From Winogradskyella forsetii (lineage in GTDB: Bacteria; Bacteroidota; Bacteroidia; Flavobacteriales; Flavobacteriaceae): a stretch of DNA of 64,000 bases. The translations under genes and the position numbers were made by a program. Below, piece after piece: positions 27,870-37,118 of the stretch. A model generated the notes under the pieces. That model worked only from the letters and a program-made list of their open reading frames with translations, was not told where the DNA came from and searched no databases. The DNA lies in assembly GCF_013394595.1 (NCBI RefSeq), contig NZ_CP053348.1, positions 868,001 through 932,000 of the forward strand, given 5' to 3'. The stretch's first letter is position 1, and each line of letters opens with the position of its first letter.

Positions 27870-30800
27870 ATGCAAAACAAAGGAATAATTAAGCTTTTTG
27901 CGCTTTTATTTGGTTTGGTAAGTATTTACCAATTATCATTTACGTTTAAAGCCAATCAAATTGAGGATACTGCCGAACAGGCAGCAGTTGCCAAAATCCC
28001 ACAAACCGAAGAGGATTACCAGTCTAAGCGAAACTTAGAGGAAGTTCGTTACTTAGATTCTTTAAAAACCACTAAAATACAAGACGGCGAAAAATTTGAG
28101 CCAATTGAGGTTTATGATTTAGGTTTAGCAGAATATTCTTATACAGAAGTAGAAAACAATGCCATGAATTTGGGTCTTGACCTTAAAGGAGGTATTAATG
28201 TTATTCTTCAGATTTCAGTAAGGGATATCTTAGAAGGATTATCAGGTAATAGTAGAGATCCTATTTTTAACAAGGCTTTAGATGATGCAGAAGAACTTCA
28301 AAAAGATGCACAGGAATCTTACTTGGAATCTTTCTTTAGAGCGTTTGATGCTATTAAAGGCGATACAAAATTAGCCTCTCCAGATATTTTTGCGAATCGA
28401 ACGTTGAGTGACGAGATTAAGTTCGATATGTCAGATAATGAAGTTAAAGGCATTATTGAAACAAAAATTGATGAGTCTATCGTTTCGGCTTTCGAAGTAT
28501 TGCGTAAGCGTATCGATAAATTTGGTGTAACGTCTCCAAACATTCAACGTTTAGGAAATTCTGGTCGAATTCTTTTAGAATTACCAGGTGCTAAGGATAT
28601 TGAACGTGTTAAAGATTTAGTAACTAAAACGGCACAATTACAGTTTTGGGAAACTTATAAGACCGAAGAAGTGGCTCCTTATATAATGCAAGTTAACCAA
28701 GCTTTGGTTGAAGCAAATAAAAAGGAAGACACTCAAGAGGCATCCGATGAAGTGATGGAAGAAACAATCGTTGATCAAGATTCCACTTCAAATGCTATTG
28801 ATGAATTAACAGGTCAGATGGAAACGGATTCAACTTCGGTTGAAGATGCGTATCCGCTAGGCATTCAAAGTTTCGGAAGAGGAGGTCCTGTGATCGCTGT
28901 TTTCTTGGCTAAGGATAAAGAGAAAGTTTTAGAGCACTTAAATGATCCAAAAAATAGAGCATCATTGCCATCTGATATGCGCTATGTGAAATTTGCTTGG
29001 GGCATACAACAAGAAGATTCCGAGTATGTAGATCTTTATGCGATTAAAGGAAATAGAGATGGTGTCCCACAATTAAGTGGTGCCGTGATTTCGGATGCAA
29101 GACAAGATTATGACCAAGTAAGCCGACCAGCTGTGAGCATGCAAATGGATGCAAGAGGTGCTAAAATTTGGGAAGAAATGACCAAAACTGCTTATGAGAC
29201 TCAAGGTAATATTGCTATTGTACTAGATAATATTGTGTATTCCGCACCAAGTGTTTCTACTGGACCAATTGCCGGAGGGAATTCTCAAATTTCAGGATCG
29301 TTTTCATTAACGGAAGCTGTCGATTTAGCCAACGTTTTAAGAGCTGGTAAATTACCTGCTTCAGCACAGATTGTTCAAGCAGATGAGGTTGGACCATCTT
29401 TAGGTCAAGAAGCTATTGATAGCGGTATGAAATCATTCTTAATTGCATTGGCTTTTGTATTGCTTTGGATGGTATTTTACTACGGAAAAGCAGGTGGATT
29501 TGCTGATATCGCTTTGTTGTTTAACATCTTATTGATCTTCGGTGTATTGTCAAGTTTAGGAGCCGTATTAACCTTACCAGGAATTGCAGGTATTGTTTTG
29601 ACCATAGGTATTTCAGTCGATGCCAACGTACTTATTTTTGAACGAATAAGGGAAGAATTAGCCAAGGGTAAATCGCAAAAAGAATCTATTAAAGATGGTT
29701 TCTCTAATGCTTTATCTTCAATCTTGGATGCGAATATTACCACAGGTTTAACGGCGTTAATCTTATTTGTATTCGGTACAGGTCCAATTAAAGGTTTCGC
29801 TACAACCTTAATCATTGGTATTTTAACCTCATTGTTTACTGCGATTTTCATTACACGTTTACTAGTAGATTGGTATGTAAACCGAGGAGGGAATTTAGAT
29901 TTCTCTACAGGCTTAACGAAGAACTTATTTAAGAACATCAATATCGATTTCTTAAGAAAGCGTAAGATTGCTTATGTGATTTCTGGAGCTTTTATAGTAG
30001 CAAGTTTAGGGTCATTGTTTTTTGGACCTGGATTAGATCAAGGTATTGACTTTGTTGGAGGAAGAACATATCAAGTGCGTTTTGATCAGGACATGAGCGT
30101 TGAAGAAGTGAAAAACGATCTTTACGATGTGTTTGAAAGCGCTGAAGTAAAAACGATTGGTGGGCCAAATCAATTGAAGATTTCTACGAAATATTTAGTT
30201 GAAGACAGTTCTATTGAAGCCGACGAAAAAGTACAATCCATGTTGTTTACAACATTGCAAAAGTACCTTCCTGAAGGTATGACGTACCAAGAGTTTTTAG
30301 AGGGTTCGGGCGAGCAAAAAATTGGTAAAATGTTATCGAGTAAAGTAAGTCCAACTATTGCAGATGATATTAAGAAATCATCAATTTGGGCGATTTTAGG
30401 ATCTTTAGTCGTGGTTTTCTTATACATCTTATTACGTTTTAAGAAATGGCAATTCTCTCTTGGAGCGGTAGCTGCCGTTTTCCATGATGTATTAATTGTA
30501 TTGGGAATCTATTCTTTAACTTGGCGTTTTATGCCATTTAGCATGGAGATTGACCAAACTTTTATTGCGGCCATCTTAACCGTAATTGGTTACTCGCTGA
30601 ATGATACGGTTGTTGTTTTCGATAGAATTCGGGAATACTTTAACGAAAATTTAGGTTGGACGTTCGATACCACCATCAACAAATCGATTAACAGTACCAT
30701 CAGTAGAACATTGAATACATCTTTAACCACCTTAGTGGTGTTATTGGCTATGTTCTTGTTTGGTGCAGATTCACTTAAAGATTTATTGTTCGCATTAATC

Positions 30801-30929
30801 GTGGGTGTCATTGTAGGTACGTACTCTTCAGTATTTATCGCAACACCGATTATGTACGATACAGCTAAAAAAGGAGATGCAACAGATGCACTGAAGAAAA
30901 AAGTGAAAGAAGATGTTGAGGAAGCTTAA
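27870..30929 (+). CDS. secDF: Protein translocase subunit SecDF (SecD-SecF fusion)
   Basis: 1019 residues, the fused form usual in Bacteroidota. The SecD half has the N-terminal membrane helix, a P1 periplasmic domain (LGLDLKGGINVILQI at about 95-109; FEVLRKRIDKFGV at about 209), a low-complexity acidic insert near 285-325, then SGSFSLTEAVDLANVLRAG and six helices including GIVLTIGISVDANVLIFERI. The SecF half begins near 690 with GLDQGIDFVGGRTYQVRF and has YSLNDTVVVFDRIREYFNEN near 908. It uses proton motive force to complete export after SecYEG-SecA. Both halves look intact. Confidence 0.97.
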   Translation: MQNKGIIKLFALLFGLVSIYQLSFTFKANQIEDTAEQAAVAKIPQTEEDYQSKRNLEEVRYLDSLKTTKIQDGEKFEPIEVYDLGLAEYSYTEVENNAMNLGLDLKGGINVILQISVRDILEGLSGNSRDPIFNKALDDAEELQKDAQESYLESFFRAFDAIKGDTKLASPDIFANRTLSDEIKFDMSDNEVKGIIETKIDESIVSAFEVLRKRIDKFGVTSPNIQRLGNSGRILLELPGAKDIERVKDLVTKTAQLQFWETYKTEEVAPYIMQVNQALVEANKKEDTQEASDEVMEETIVDQDSTSNAIDELTGQMETDSTSVEDAYPLGIQSFGRGGPVIAVFLAKDKEKVLEHLNDPKNRASLPSDMRYVKFAWGIQQEDSEYVDLYAIKGNRDGVPQLSGAVISDARQDYDQVSRPAVSMQMDARGAKIWEEMTKTAYETQGNIAIVLDNIVYSAPSVSTGPIAGGNSQISGSFSLTEAVDLANVLRAGKLPASAQIVQADEVGPSLGQEAIDSGMKSFLIALAFVLLWMVFYYGKAGGFADIALLFNILLIFGVLSSLGAVLTLPGIAGIVLTIGISVDANVLIFERIREELAKGKSQKESIKDGFSNALSSILDANITTGLTALILFVFGTGPIKGFATTLIIGILTSLFTAIFITRLLVDWYVNRGGNLDFSTGLTKNLFKNINIDFLRKRKIAYVISGAFIVASLGSLFFGPGLDQGIDFVGGRTYQVRFDQDMSVEEVKNDLYDVFESAEVKTIGGPNQLKISTKYLVEDSSIEADEKVQSMLFTTLQKYLPEGMTYQEFLEGSGEQKIGKMLSSKVSPTIADDIKKSSIWAILGSLVVVFLYILLRFKKWQFSLGAVAAVFHDVLIVLGIYSLTWRFMPFSMEIDQTFIAAILTVIGYSLNDTVVVFDRIREYFNENLGWTFDTTINKSINSTISRTLNTSLTTLVVLLAMFLFGADSLKDLLFALIVGVIVGTYSSVFIATPIMYDTAKKGDATDALKKKVKEDVEEA

Positions 30930-30952
30930 TTCTCTTTAAATAATTTTATAAA

Positions 30953-31003
30953 TGTCACACTGAGCGCTTGTCTGCTAAGCAGGCAGACGGTCGAAGTGTT
31001 GAT
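30953..31003. repeat. Intergenic repeat-type hairpin (CACTGAGCG...GTCGAAGTG)
   Basis: The outer CACACTGAGCG and GGTCGAAGTGT are the ends of a repeat type I recognise as common between genes in Flavobacteriaceae. Inside is a hairpin, GTCTGC - TAAGCAG - GCAGAC. It follows the secDF stop. Confidence 0.5.
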
Positions 31004-31012
31004 TAAGAATTT

Positions 31013-31048
31013 AAAAAATGCCTTTCTTGATAGAGAGGCATTTTTTTA
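31013..31048. terminator. Bidirectional rho-independent terminator between secDF and the convergent gene
   Basis: AAAAAATGCCTTTC and GAGAGGCATTTTTTT form a stem with an A-run on one side and a T-run on the other. It can serve secDF (plus) and the gene at 31055 (minus). Confidence 0.85.
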
Positions 31049-31054
31049 TAAAAG

Positions 31055-31405
31055 TTAGCCAATAAGATTTCCAAAAATTATGATAAGAATTATTATTCCA
31101 ACTATTACAAGAATAAATGTAATAATCAATTTGAATTTTTTCTTTTGATCGTCAAAATCTGAAACAAGGTTCGTTTCTACATTAGCAATAATTTGGTGAT
31201 TGATGATAATCTGATTTATTTTATCCATATCGGAATCAAGTAAAAAGTATCTAATTCCACTATCAAGATTTGGTTGTTCGTTGATATTATAATAGAATTT
31301 GATATTGTTTTTGAACAATTCAGACTCGAAAATTATTTGATCTTTCGGTAAGATATACAGTTTATAATGGTCTTGTAGTTTTATATTGAAGTTTGAACCT
31401 GGCAT
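31055..31405 (-). CDS. Hypothetical protein with C-terminal membrane anchor
   Basis: 116 residues. A soluble N-terminal part of about 90 residues (YKLYILPKDQIIFESELFKN) precedes one strongly hydrophobic C-terminal helix (LIITFILVIVGIIILIIIFG, about 93-112), so it is a tail-anchored type membrane protein. The first part has the feel of short DUF2007-like signal-transducing domains (compare NIKFYYNINEQPNLDSGIRYF), but I do not recognise it firmly. It is separated by 62 bp from the upstream hydrolase gene on the same strand. Confidence 0.55.
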   Translation of the reverse strand: MPGSNFNIKLQDHYKLYILPKDQIIFESELFKNNIKFYYNINEQPNLDSGIRYFLLDSDMDKINQIIINHQIIANVETNLVSDFDDQKKKFKLIITFILVIVGIIILIIIFGNLIG

Positions 31406-31466
31406 TCAGTTTATAATTTAATTTGTCAATTATCTTAAACTCTAAGATTATGAATGATTAAATTTT

Positions 31467-32330
31467 TTAAGAATGCTGTTCAATCCACTCATGCGTCATC
31501 TTCCATAATGAATCTTTAAATTGATGTCTAAAGAAGCCAAAATGACCAACATCTGAAATACCCAATTCTTCTGGAAGAATATGACGTCTATCCACTTTAG
31601 CATTTACAAATTGTTTCGCTAACCAATCTACAGCAACTTTTGAGGCAAATTCATCATTAGGAAAACTTAAGGCGAGCAAATTTTTATTAAAATTTTTAAA
31701 TTGAAGATCTTCAAAATTAAAATCACTTAGTAAATAGTCATTTCGTTTTCCCCAACTTCGCCATTGAAAAGCCATTTGTTTAGGTAAATTTTCAAAAAGC
31801 CCAAATTTCTTTGCAGGAAAATAGCCGAAAAGCGGAGTTAATGTTGGAATCATAATATACCAAAACATAAACATTCTAAAACGTTCAAAACCTTTCCAAT
31901 GTTTCCAATAACCGCTTTGTGAAGCAACGGTAATTATAGTATCTATTTGAGGCATCGATTTGTTGAAAGCTAATAGTTGTCCTCCAATACTGTGCGTAAT
32001 AACTATTATTTTATGGTTTGGGTTCTGCGATTTCGCATAAGTTACAACAGCAGTTTGGTCGTTTTCACCCCAAGCTTTTAAATCAATATTATTTTTCTTA
32101 AGGTGGGAAAGGTCTGGATTTGATTTTCCGATTCCAGAATAATCAAATGTGTAAATCGTATATCCTAATTCTGAAAAGTAGGAGGCGAACTTAAAATAAT
32201 AATATTGCAATACTCCAGTCGCAGAAGAAATGACAATACTTTTGTGATTTGAAATTTGAGGTTTAAAAACGGTAAGATTCAAATCATGCCCTAAAGGTGT
32301 GTTGATATCTAAACCTAATGGCTCAGTCAT
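31467..32330 (-). CDS. Alpha/beta-fold hydrolase (serine esterase-like)
   Basis: 287 residues. The nucleophile elbow is THSIGGQ near 112-118 with Ser as nucleophile. The upstream IYTFDYSGIGKSNPD stretch resembles lysophospholipase-type hydrolases, and the catalytic His is likely in ISDVGHFGFFRHQF near 256-269. The central part contains a lid-like segment with many aromatics (YWKHWKGFERFRMFMFWYIM). The substrate is unknown. The start overlaps the end of the DUF192 gene by 8 bp, suggesting translational coupling in the lgt operon. Confidence 0.82.
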   Translation of the reverse strand: MTEPLGLDINTPLGHDLNLTVFKPQISNHKSIVISSATGVLQYYYFKFASYFSELGYTIYTFDYSGIGKSNPDLSHLKKNNIDLKAWGENDQTAVVTYAKSQNPNHKIIVITHSIGGQLLAFNKSMPQIDTIITVASQSGYWKHWKGFERFRMFMFWYIMIPTLTPLFGYFPAKKFGLFENLPKQMAFQWRSWGKRNDYLLSDFNFEDLQFKNFNKNLLALSFPNDEFASKVAVDWLAKQFVNAKVDRRHILPEELGISDVGHFGFFRHQFKDSLWKMTHEWIEQHS

Positions 32331-32826
32331 TGGTAGGTGTAAAACTTATCTGATCTCCAACGGCCAATTCCCATTCATCAGAAAGTCCTCCGTTGATTTC
32401 TAAAACGTACTTTGCAGGAGCTTCAGACGGAAGCGACGTTTCATTCATTGGCTGTGCGTTTTTTTGAAAACTAACGATGGTTTTATTTTCATCTATATAA
32501 ATAATATCCAAAGGAATCTTGGTATTCTTCATATAGAAACTTCGCATTTGCACATCAGGAAATATAAACAACATCCCATGATTAGTTTCAAGCTTGGTTC
32601 TGTACATTAAACCGGTTTGGGTTTCGTATTCGTCATCCGCAATTTCAATGTCTATAGTTTTTATTATTGAATCTGAATCGGCTTTAATAAGATCTAAAGT
32701 CCCTTCTTTCTTAAAACTAACAACGACTTTATCTTCAGGCTTTGTTGTTTTTTCTTCTTTACAAGACGAAAGAAAAACGAATCCAAAAATGATAAGTACA
32801 ATTGTTATGTAGCGTTGAAATCGCAT
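32323..32826 (-). CDS. DUF192 domain lipoprotein
   Basis: 167 residues from the ATG at 32826, which opens a lipoprotein signal peptide (IVLIIFGFVFLSSC, Cys about 22). A longer frame upstream runs into lgt and is not the real start. DUF192 features: DDEYETQTGLMYRTKLETNH, then GMLFIFPDVQMRSFYMKNTK and PLDIIYID, and AKYVLEINGG. The family is small, often exported, with unknown function. Its ATG shares one base with the lgt stop (TAATG), so it is coupled to lgt. Being a lipoprotein encoded with lgt fits, although the pairing may be incidental. Confidence 0.85.
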   Translation of the reverse strand: MRFQRYITIVLIIFGFVFLSSCKEEKTTKPEDKVVVSFKKEGTLDLIKADSDSIIKTIDIEIADDEYETQTGLMYRTKLETNHGMLFIFPDVQMRSFYMKNTKIPLDIIYIDENKTIVSFQKNAQPMNETSLPSEAPAKYVLEINGGLSDEWELAVGDQISFTPTND

Positions 32827-33653
32827 TAACTCAATTTTGTTTTGGGTTTGTACATAAACATGAAGTATAATCCAATCAATATAAACGGAATACTTAACCA
32901 CTGACCAGTATTTAAATTAAACCAATTAATATATTCATCACCTTGTGATTCTTTCACAAATTCAACAAAGAATCTAACCGTCCAAAGTAACACTAAAAAC
33001 AATCCGAATAAAAAGCCTTGTTGTTCCGATTTTTTTGTTTTCCAATAGAAATAAAAGAGAATTAGGAATACAAATATATAGCAGAAGGCTTCGTACAATT
33101 GTGCAGGATGTCTGGGTTCCGTTTCACCTAATTGTTTAAAGACGACACCAAAATCACTTCCTGTATATTTTCCAATAATTTCAGAATTGATAAAATTACC
33201 AATTCTCACAAATACAGCTCCGGATGCCACAGGAATGACCACACGATCCAAAATCCAAATCACGGTTTTATGCAACACTTTTTTGTTGTAGAGGTACATG
33301 GAAATAATCATACCAATGGCAGCGCCATGACTTGCCAAACCTTGAAAACCGGTAAACTCAAAACCACCTGCAAATTTAAAAGGTAAAAAGATGCTGAAAA
33401 AATCTTCGGTAATTAATTCTGGCTGGTAAAAAATAACATGACCTAACCTGGCACCAAGCATAATTCCCAAAACAGAATAAATGAACAGAGAATCAAGGGA
33501 TTCCTCAGACTCATTTTCATTTTTCCATATACGTTTTGTGATTTGAAAGCCCAAAATAAAGGCAACTATCCACATGAGACTATAAAAGTGAAGTTTAAAA
33601 AAACCTAAATCAATAAACTTAGTAGGATCCCAATCGATCTGTAATAAAAACAT
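32826..33653 (-). CDS. lgt: Prolipoprotein diacylglyceryl transferase
   Basis: 275 residues with about seven membrane segments. The Lgt signature RIGNFINSEIIGKYTGSDFG lies near 150-169, and FQGLASHGAAIGMIISMYLY near 98-117 contains the conserved His region. The enzyme transfers diacylglycerol from phosphatidylglycerol to the lipobox cysteine of lipoproteins, in the inner membrane. It is first in a compact operon with the DUF192 lipoprotein and a hydrolase. Several lipoproteins in this window would be its substrates. Confidence 0.95.
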   Translation of the reverse strand: MFLLQIDWDPTKFIDLGFFKLHFYSLMWIVAFILGFQITKRIWKNENESEESLDSLFIYSVLGIMLGARLGHVIFYQPELITEDFFSIFLPFKFAGGFEFTGFQGLASHGAAIGMIISMYLYNKKVLHKTVIWILDRVVIPVASGAVFVRIGNFINSEIIGKYTGSDFGVVFKQLGETEPRHPAQLYEAFCYIFVFLILFYFYWKTKKSEQQGFLFGLFLVLLWTVRFFVEFVKESQGDEYINWFNLNTGQWLSIPFILIGLYFMFMYKPKTKLS

Positions 33654-33718
33654 AGATATTCTCTTTATTCGGTAAATATAATATTTTGAAACCTTTTGAA
33701 AACCGGATTAACTTAAAA

Positions 33719-33847
33719 TTAGTTTTCTTTCGGTGGAACAGGATCAAAACCACTGCCTCCCCAAGGCGACAGAGCGTAAAGAAAATGTACAGTGTAAAGT
33801 TTTAGCGAATGGGCGAGCTGGCGCGCTGGGAAATTTTTAGTTGTCAT
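33719..33847 (-). CDS. Small open frame ending in a duplicated YidD C-terminus
   Basis: 42 codons from an ATG at 33847 that overlaps the last codons of yidD. The protein is [20 protein letters not shown] followed by a segment ending [15 protein letters not shown]. The last part repeats the YidD tail. At DNA level 33735-33766 and 33856-33887 are identical at 31 of 32 bases. The spacer between them is locally GC-rich (33806-33830). The tail duplication is certain; translation is not. It is most simply a partial tandem duplication, possibly expressed by coupling to yidD. Confidence 0.45.
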   Translation of the reverse strand: MTTKNFPARQLAHSLKLYTVHFLYALSPWGGSGFDPVPPKEN

Positions 33848-34091
33848 CCTTTTTAGGAACAGGATCAAATCCACTGCCTCCCCAAGGATGACAACTAAAA
33901 ATCCGTTTTATGGCCAACCAACCGCCTTTAAAAAAACCATGAATCTCAAGAGCTTCTTTTGCATAATGAGAACATGTTGGTTGGTATCTGCAAGTAGCTG
34001 GAGTGAAAGGGGATATAACGGTCTGATAGACTTTAATTAAGAAGAGGAAAGGATATGTAAGAATTTTTTTGATGAGTGTAAGTTGTTTAAT
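33837..34091 (-). CDS. yidD: Membrane protein insertion efficiency factor YidD
   Basis: About 78-84 residues. The family core is clear: [20 protein letters not shown], then [20 protein letters not shown] and [20 protein letters not shown], with the three conserved cysteines. YidD is a small inner-membrane-associated protein helping YidC/Sec insertion. The frame is open back to a TAA at 34149-34151, but it contains no ATG, GTG or TTG before the conserved region. The start given (ATT at 34091) is a guess; an ATC at 34073 is also possible. Either a rare start codon is used or the 5' end is damaged. Confidence 0.75.
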   Translation of the reverse strand: MKQLTLIKKILTYPFLFLIKVYQTVISPFTPATCRYQPTCSHYAKEALEIHGFFKGGWLAIKRIFSCHPWGGSGFDPVPKKDDN

Positions 34092-34223
34092 TGATTTTCT
34101 TTGAGTCGTTAGAGAATTTTTTTCTAATATAAAGTTTATTTTGATTGTTTATTTGAAACGACAAATCAATTCACAGCAGTGAGGAACAACTCAACGACAA
34201 ACAACTTTACAACTTAATAGTTA

Positions 34224-35702
34224 TTAGAAAGTAAAAGTCGTCCCTTCCCGACTATCATTCAATTGAATGCCTGCTTCGGCCAATTCATCTCTAATCTTAT
34301 CAGACAAAGCAAAATCTTTATTCAGTCTTGCTTCTTTTCTAAGTTTAATTAAAATTTCTACCGCACCAGATAATTTATCACTTCCAGTACTTTCTTTCGA
34401 AATAGTTACCAAACCAAGAACATCAAAAACGAAGGTTTTAATCGTTTCCTTTAATAATTGTAAATCTTCAGAAGTGATGCTCGCACTTCCATCTTTCACT
34501 TGATTGATGAATTTGACACCTTCAAATAATGTGGCAATTAAAATCGGCGTATTAAAATCGTCATTCATAGCATCGTAGCATTTCTGCTTCCATTCCGCAA
34601 TATTAAATGAAGATGAAGAATGGGTTTTCAACTTATCGATTATGCCAATGGCATCCATAAATCTGTGGAATCCCTTTTCGGCAGCTGCTAAGCCATCATC
34701 CGTTAAATCCAAAACACTTCTGTAGGAAGCTTGCATCATAAAAAAACGAATGACACTTGGATTGTAGGCTTTAGACATAATATCATTATCGCCAGACAGT
34801 AATTCCGCCGGATTGATATAATTTCCAGTTGATTTACTCATTCGAGCGCCGTTGAGCTCTAGCATATTGGCATGCATCCAATATTTTACAGGCGCTTGAC
34901 CTTTTGCGGCTTGGTTTTGAGCAATTTCACATTCGTGATGTGGGAATTTTAAATCCATTCCACCACCATGAATATCAAAGTAGTCCCCCAAATATTTAGT
35001 GCTCATAGCTGTACATTCTAAATGCCAACCAGGAAAACCATCGCTCCAAGGCGAAGGCCAACGCATAATATGGGTAGGTTCTGCTTTTTTCCAAAGGGCG
35101 AAATCTTGTGGGTTCTTTTTATCACTCTGACCATCAAGTGCACGCGTATTATGAATTAAATCTTCTAACCTACGTTTACTTAAAATACCGTATGCGTTAG
35201 ATTCATTGTACTTGTGAACATCAAAATAAACTGAACCATTAACAATATACGCGAAGCCATTATCTATAATGGACTGAATCAGTTCAATCTGCTCAATAAT
35301 GTGACCCGTTGCAGTGGGTTCGATACTTGGTGGTAAAAAATTAAACGTATTGAGTACGTTATGAAAATCCACCGTATAACGCTGCACAATTTCCATAGGT
35401 TCAATAGCTTCTAATCGTGCTTTTTTCGTGATTTTATCCTCACCAATATCGCCATCATTTTCTAAATGGCCAGCATCTGTGATGTTACGAACATAACGCA
35501 CTTTATAACCTAAGTGTTTAAGGTATCGAAAAATCATATCGAAAGACATAAATGTCCTCACATTACCCAAATGAACGTTACTATAAACGGTTGGCCCACA
35601 AACGTACAAACCAACATAGCCCTCAGTAATCGGTTGAAAAATCTCTTTTTCTCCTGAAAGGGTATTGTATATTTTTATTTGTTGTTGATTAAATAACGAC
35701 AT
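34224..35702 (-). CDS. cysS: Cysteine--tRNA ligase
   Basis: 492 residues. Zn ligand Cys35 lies in [16 protein letters not shown], whose HLGN is the HIGH motif. The KMSKS motif appears as ARMSKSTGN near 281-289. Other zinc ligands lie in WHLECTAMS and HHECE. The anticodon-binding end is present ([20 protein letters not shown]). It charges tRNA-Cys and is a cytosolic monomer. It is on the same strand as folE, 56 bp downstream of it, so the two may be co-transcribed. Confidence 0.97.
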   Translation of the reverse strand: MSLFNQQQIKIYNTLSGEKEIFQPITEGYVGLYVCGPTVYSNVHLGNVRTFMSFDMIFRYLKHLGYKVRYVRNITDAGHLENDGDIGEDKITKKARLEAIEPMEIVQRYTVDFHNVLNTFNFLPPSIEPTATGHIIEQIELIQSIIDNGFAYIVNGSVYFDVHKYNESNAYGILSKRRLEDLIHNTRALDGQSDKKNPQDFALWKKAEPTHIMRWPSPWSDGFPGWHLECTAMSTKYLGDYFDIHGGGMDLKFPHHECEIAQNQAAKGQAPVKYWMHANMLELNGARMSKSTGNYINPAELLSGDNDIMSKAYNPSVIRFFMMQASYRSVLDLTDDGLAAAEKGFHRFMDAIGIIDKLKTHSSSSFNIAEWKQKCYDAMNDDFNTPILIATLFEGVKFINQVKDGSASITSEDLQLLKETIKTFVFDVLGLVTISKESTGSDKLSGAVEILIKLRKEARLNKDFALSDKIRDELAEAGIQLNDSREGTTFTF

Positions 35703-35758
35703 GCTGAGCTTTTGAAAGATGAATCAATAAATTGAATTTGCTAATTGGGGTAAATAAT

Positions 35759-36436
35759 CTAAAACTGTGTATCTAATTTAATATAGTCTAAAAACTCTCT
35801 TCTCGTTTCTTTTTCTTTGAATTTACCACCAAATTCTGAAGTGACTGTACTACTCTCAATATCTCTGATACCACGAGAGTTCACGCAAAGATGTTTGGCA
35901 TCAATAACACATGCGACGTCTTCTGTATTTAGAACATTCTGAAGTTCTTTTACAATTTGAATTGTTAAACGTTCTTGAACCTGTGGTCTTTTAGCAAAGT
36001 AATCAACAATTCTATTCATTTTAGAAAGTCCAACAACAGTTCCGTTGGAAATATAAGCCACATGTGCTCGTCCAACTATAGGTAATAAATGATGCTCGCA
36101 AGTTGAATACACTGTGATGTTTTTTTCAACTAACATTTCACCATATTTGTACTTGTTATCAAAAGTGGATGCACTTGGTTTTTTATCAGGATCTAAACCC
36201 CCAAAAATCTCATTGACAAACATTTTTGCCACTCTATTAGGTGTTCCTTTTAAGCTGTCATCACTTAAGTCTAGTCCTAAAGTTTCCAAAATATGTTTAA
36301 CATCATCTTTAATGATATCAATTTTATCATTCTTGGAAAGTTTAAAAGCATCAGCTCTCAAAGGAGTTTCACTGGAAGAACCTATATGGTCATCTCCAAG
36401 AGCATCTATATCATTAAAATCACTTTCAATTTTCAT
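35759..36436 (-). CDS. folE: GTP cyclohydrolase I
   Basis: 225 residues. Zinc and catalytic residues are in the motif STCEHHLLP (Cys113, His115, His116), with the second Cys in DAKHLCVNSRGI. LKGTPNRVAKMF near 62-73 and VGLSKMNRIVDYFAKRPQVQ near 143-162 are family signatures. It converts GTP to dihydroneopterin triphosphate, the first step of folate synthesis and also of the queuosine precursor used by QueE. The first 30 residues are a variable extension. Confidence 0.97.
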   Translation of the reverse strand: MKIESDFNDIDALGDDHIGSSSETPLRADAFKLSKNDKIDIIKDDVKHILETLGLDLSDDSLKGTPNRVAKMFVNEIFGGLDPDKKPSASTFDNKYKYGEMLVEKNITVYSTCEHHLLPIVGRAHVAYISNGTVVGLSKMNRIVDYFAKRPQVQERLTIQIVKELQNVLNTEDVACVIDAKHLCVNSRGIRDIESSTVTSEFGGKFKEKETRREFLDYIKLDTQF

Positions 36437-36476
36437 TGTAAAATAATTGGTTATCTATTTCTTATAAAACGAAAGG

Positions 36477-36484
36477 CAAAGATA
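36477..36484 (-). promoter_or_regulatory. -7 promoter box for folE
   Basis: On the minus strand TATCTTTG matches TAnnTTTG, about 40 bp before the folE ATG. A -33 TTG is not evident. Confidence 0.5.
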
Positions 36485-36634
36485 AACAATAAAAATAGTT
36501 TCATTGAGGTAGGAGTTTTATAATTAAGCCTGTTATATATATAAACTCGTTAAAATGTCAATATCATTGACGAATTAACAGCTGTTTGATTTTAATTTTA
36601 TTAATTTTCGAAATTCTAAAATTTAGATTTTACC

Positions 36635-37096
36635 ATGAAAAAATTCCTCTTAGTTTTACCTTTATTATTTTTTAGTATTGCGACTTTTAGTCAAAATAAA
36701 AGTGGCATCACAATTCAATATCCAGAAAATGTCGAAGCTCCTCTTACTAAGGAGGAAAAGGCTATGATTGAAGAAGTATATCAATCTAAAACCAAGGAGT
36801 TGGTCTATGATGATGAGCAATTTTTAAAAGATATAAAACACCTCTTAAGAAATAGAATCACAATTTATCAAGATAGTAATCCTAAAACCCAGAAAAAAGG
36901 GATGTTGCTTTCTGATACGCCTTTATTCAATAAGCACAATAAAGATTTAAAACGGGATGTTGATTTCGATCTTAAAAATTTCAACCCGCTGAAATATGAA
37001 TTGGATTTTTTTGCGAATGGAACTTATGTTTACCGCATTGACAATACCGATTATTTTATTCAGGTGACTTCACAGCATAGAAAAATTAAAAAATAA
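36635..37096 (+). CDS. Hypothetical secreted protein upstream of the giant T9SS protein
   Basis: 153 residues with a signal peptide (LLVLPLLFFSIATFSQN, cleavage near 20). The mature part is charged, with PLTKEEKAMIEEVYQSKTKE and a C-terminal beta-rich stretch (YELDFFANGTYVYRIDNTDY). I do not recognise a family. It starts 22 bp before the 2016-residue surface protein and is probably co-transcribed, so a role linked to that protein is possible but not shown. Confidence 0.65.
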   Translation: MKKFLLVLPLLFFSIATFSQNKSGITIQYPENVEAPLTKEEKAMIEEVYQSKTKELVYDDEQFLKDIKHLLRNRITIYQDSNPKTQKKGMLLSDTPLFNKHNKDLKRDVDFDLKNFNPLKYELDFFANGTYVYRIDNTDYFIQVTSQHRKIKK

Positions 37097-37118
37097 TACT
37101 AACTGACAAATCAGTATA

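Noticed and set aside
32827..32901. A 25-residue extension of the DUF192 lipoprotein into lgt.
   Set aside because: The lipoprotein signal peptide starts at the ATG at 32826, which overlaps the lgt stop as TAATG; the extension would spoil it.
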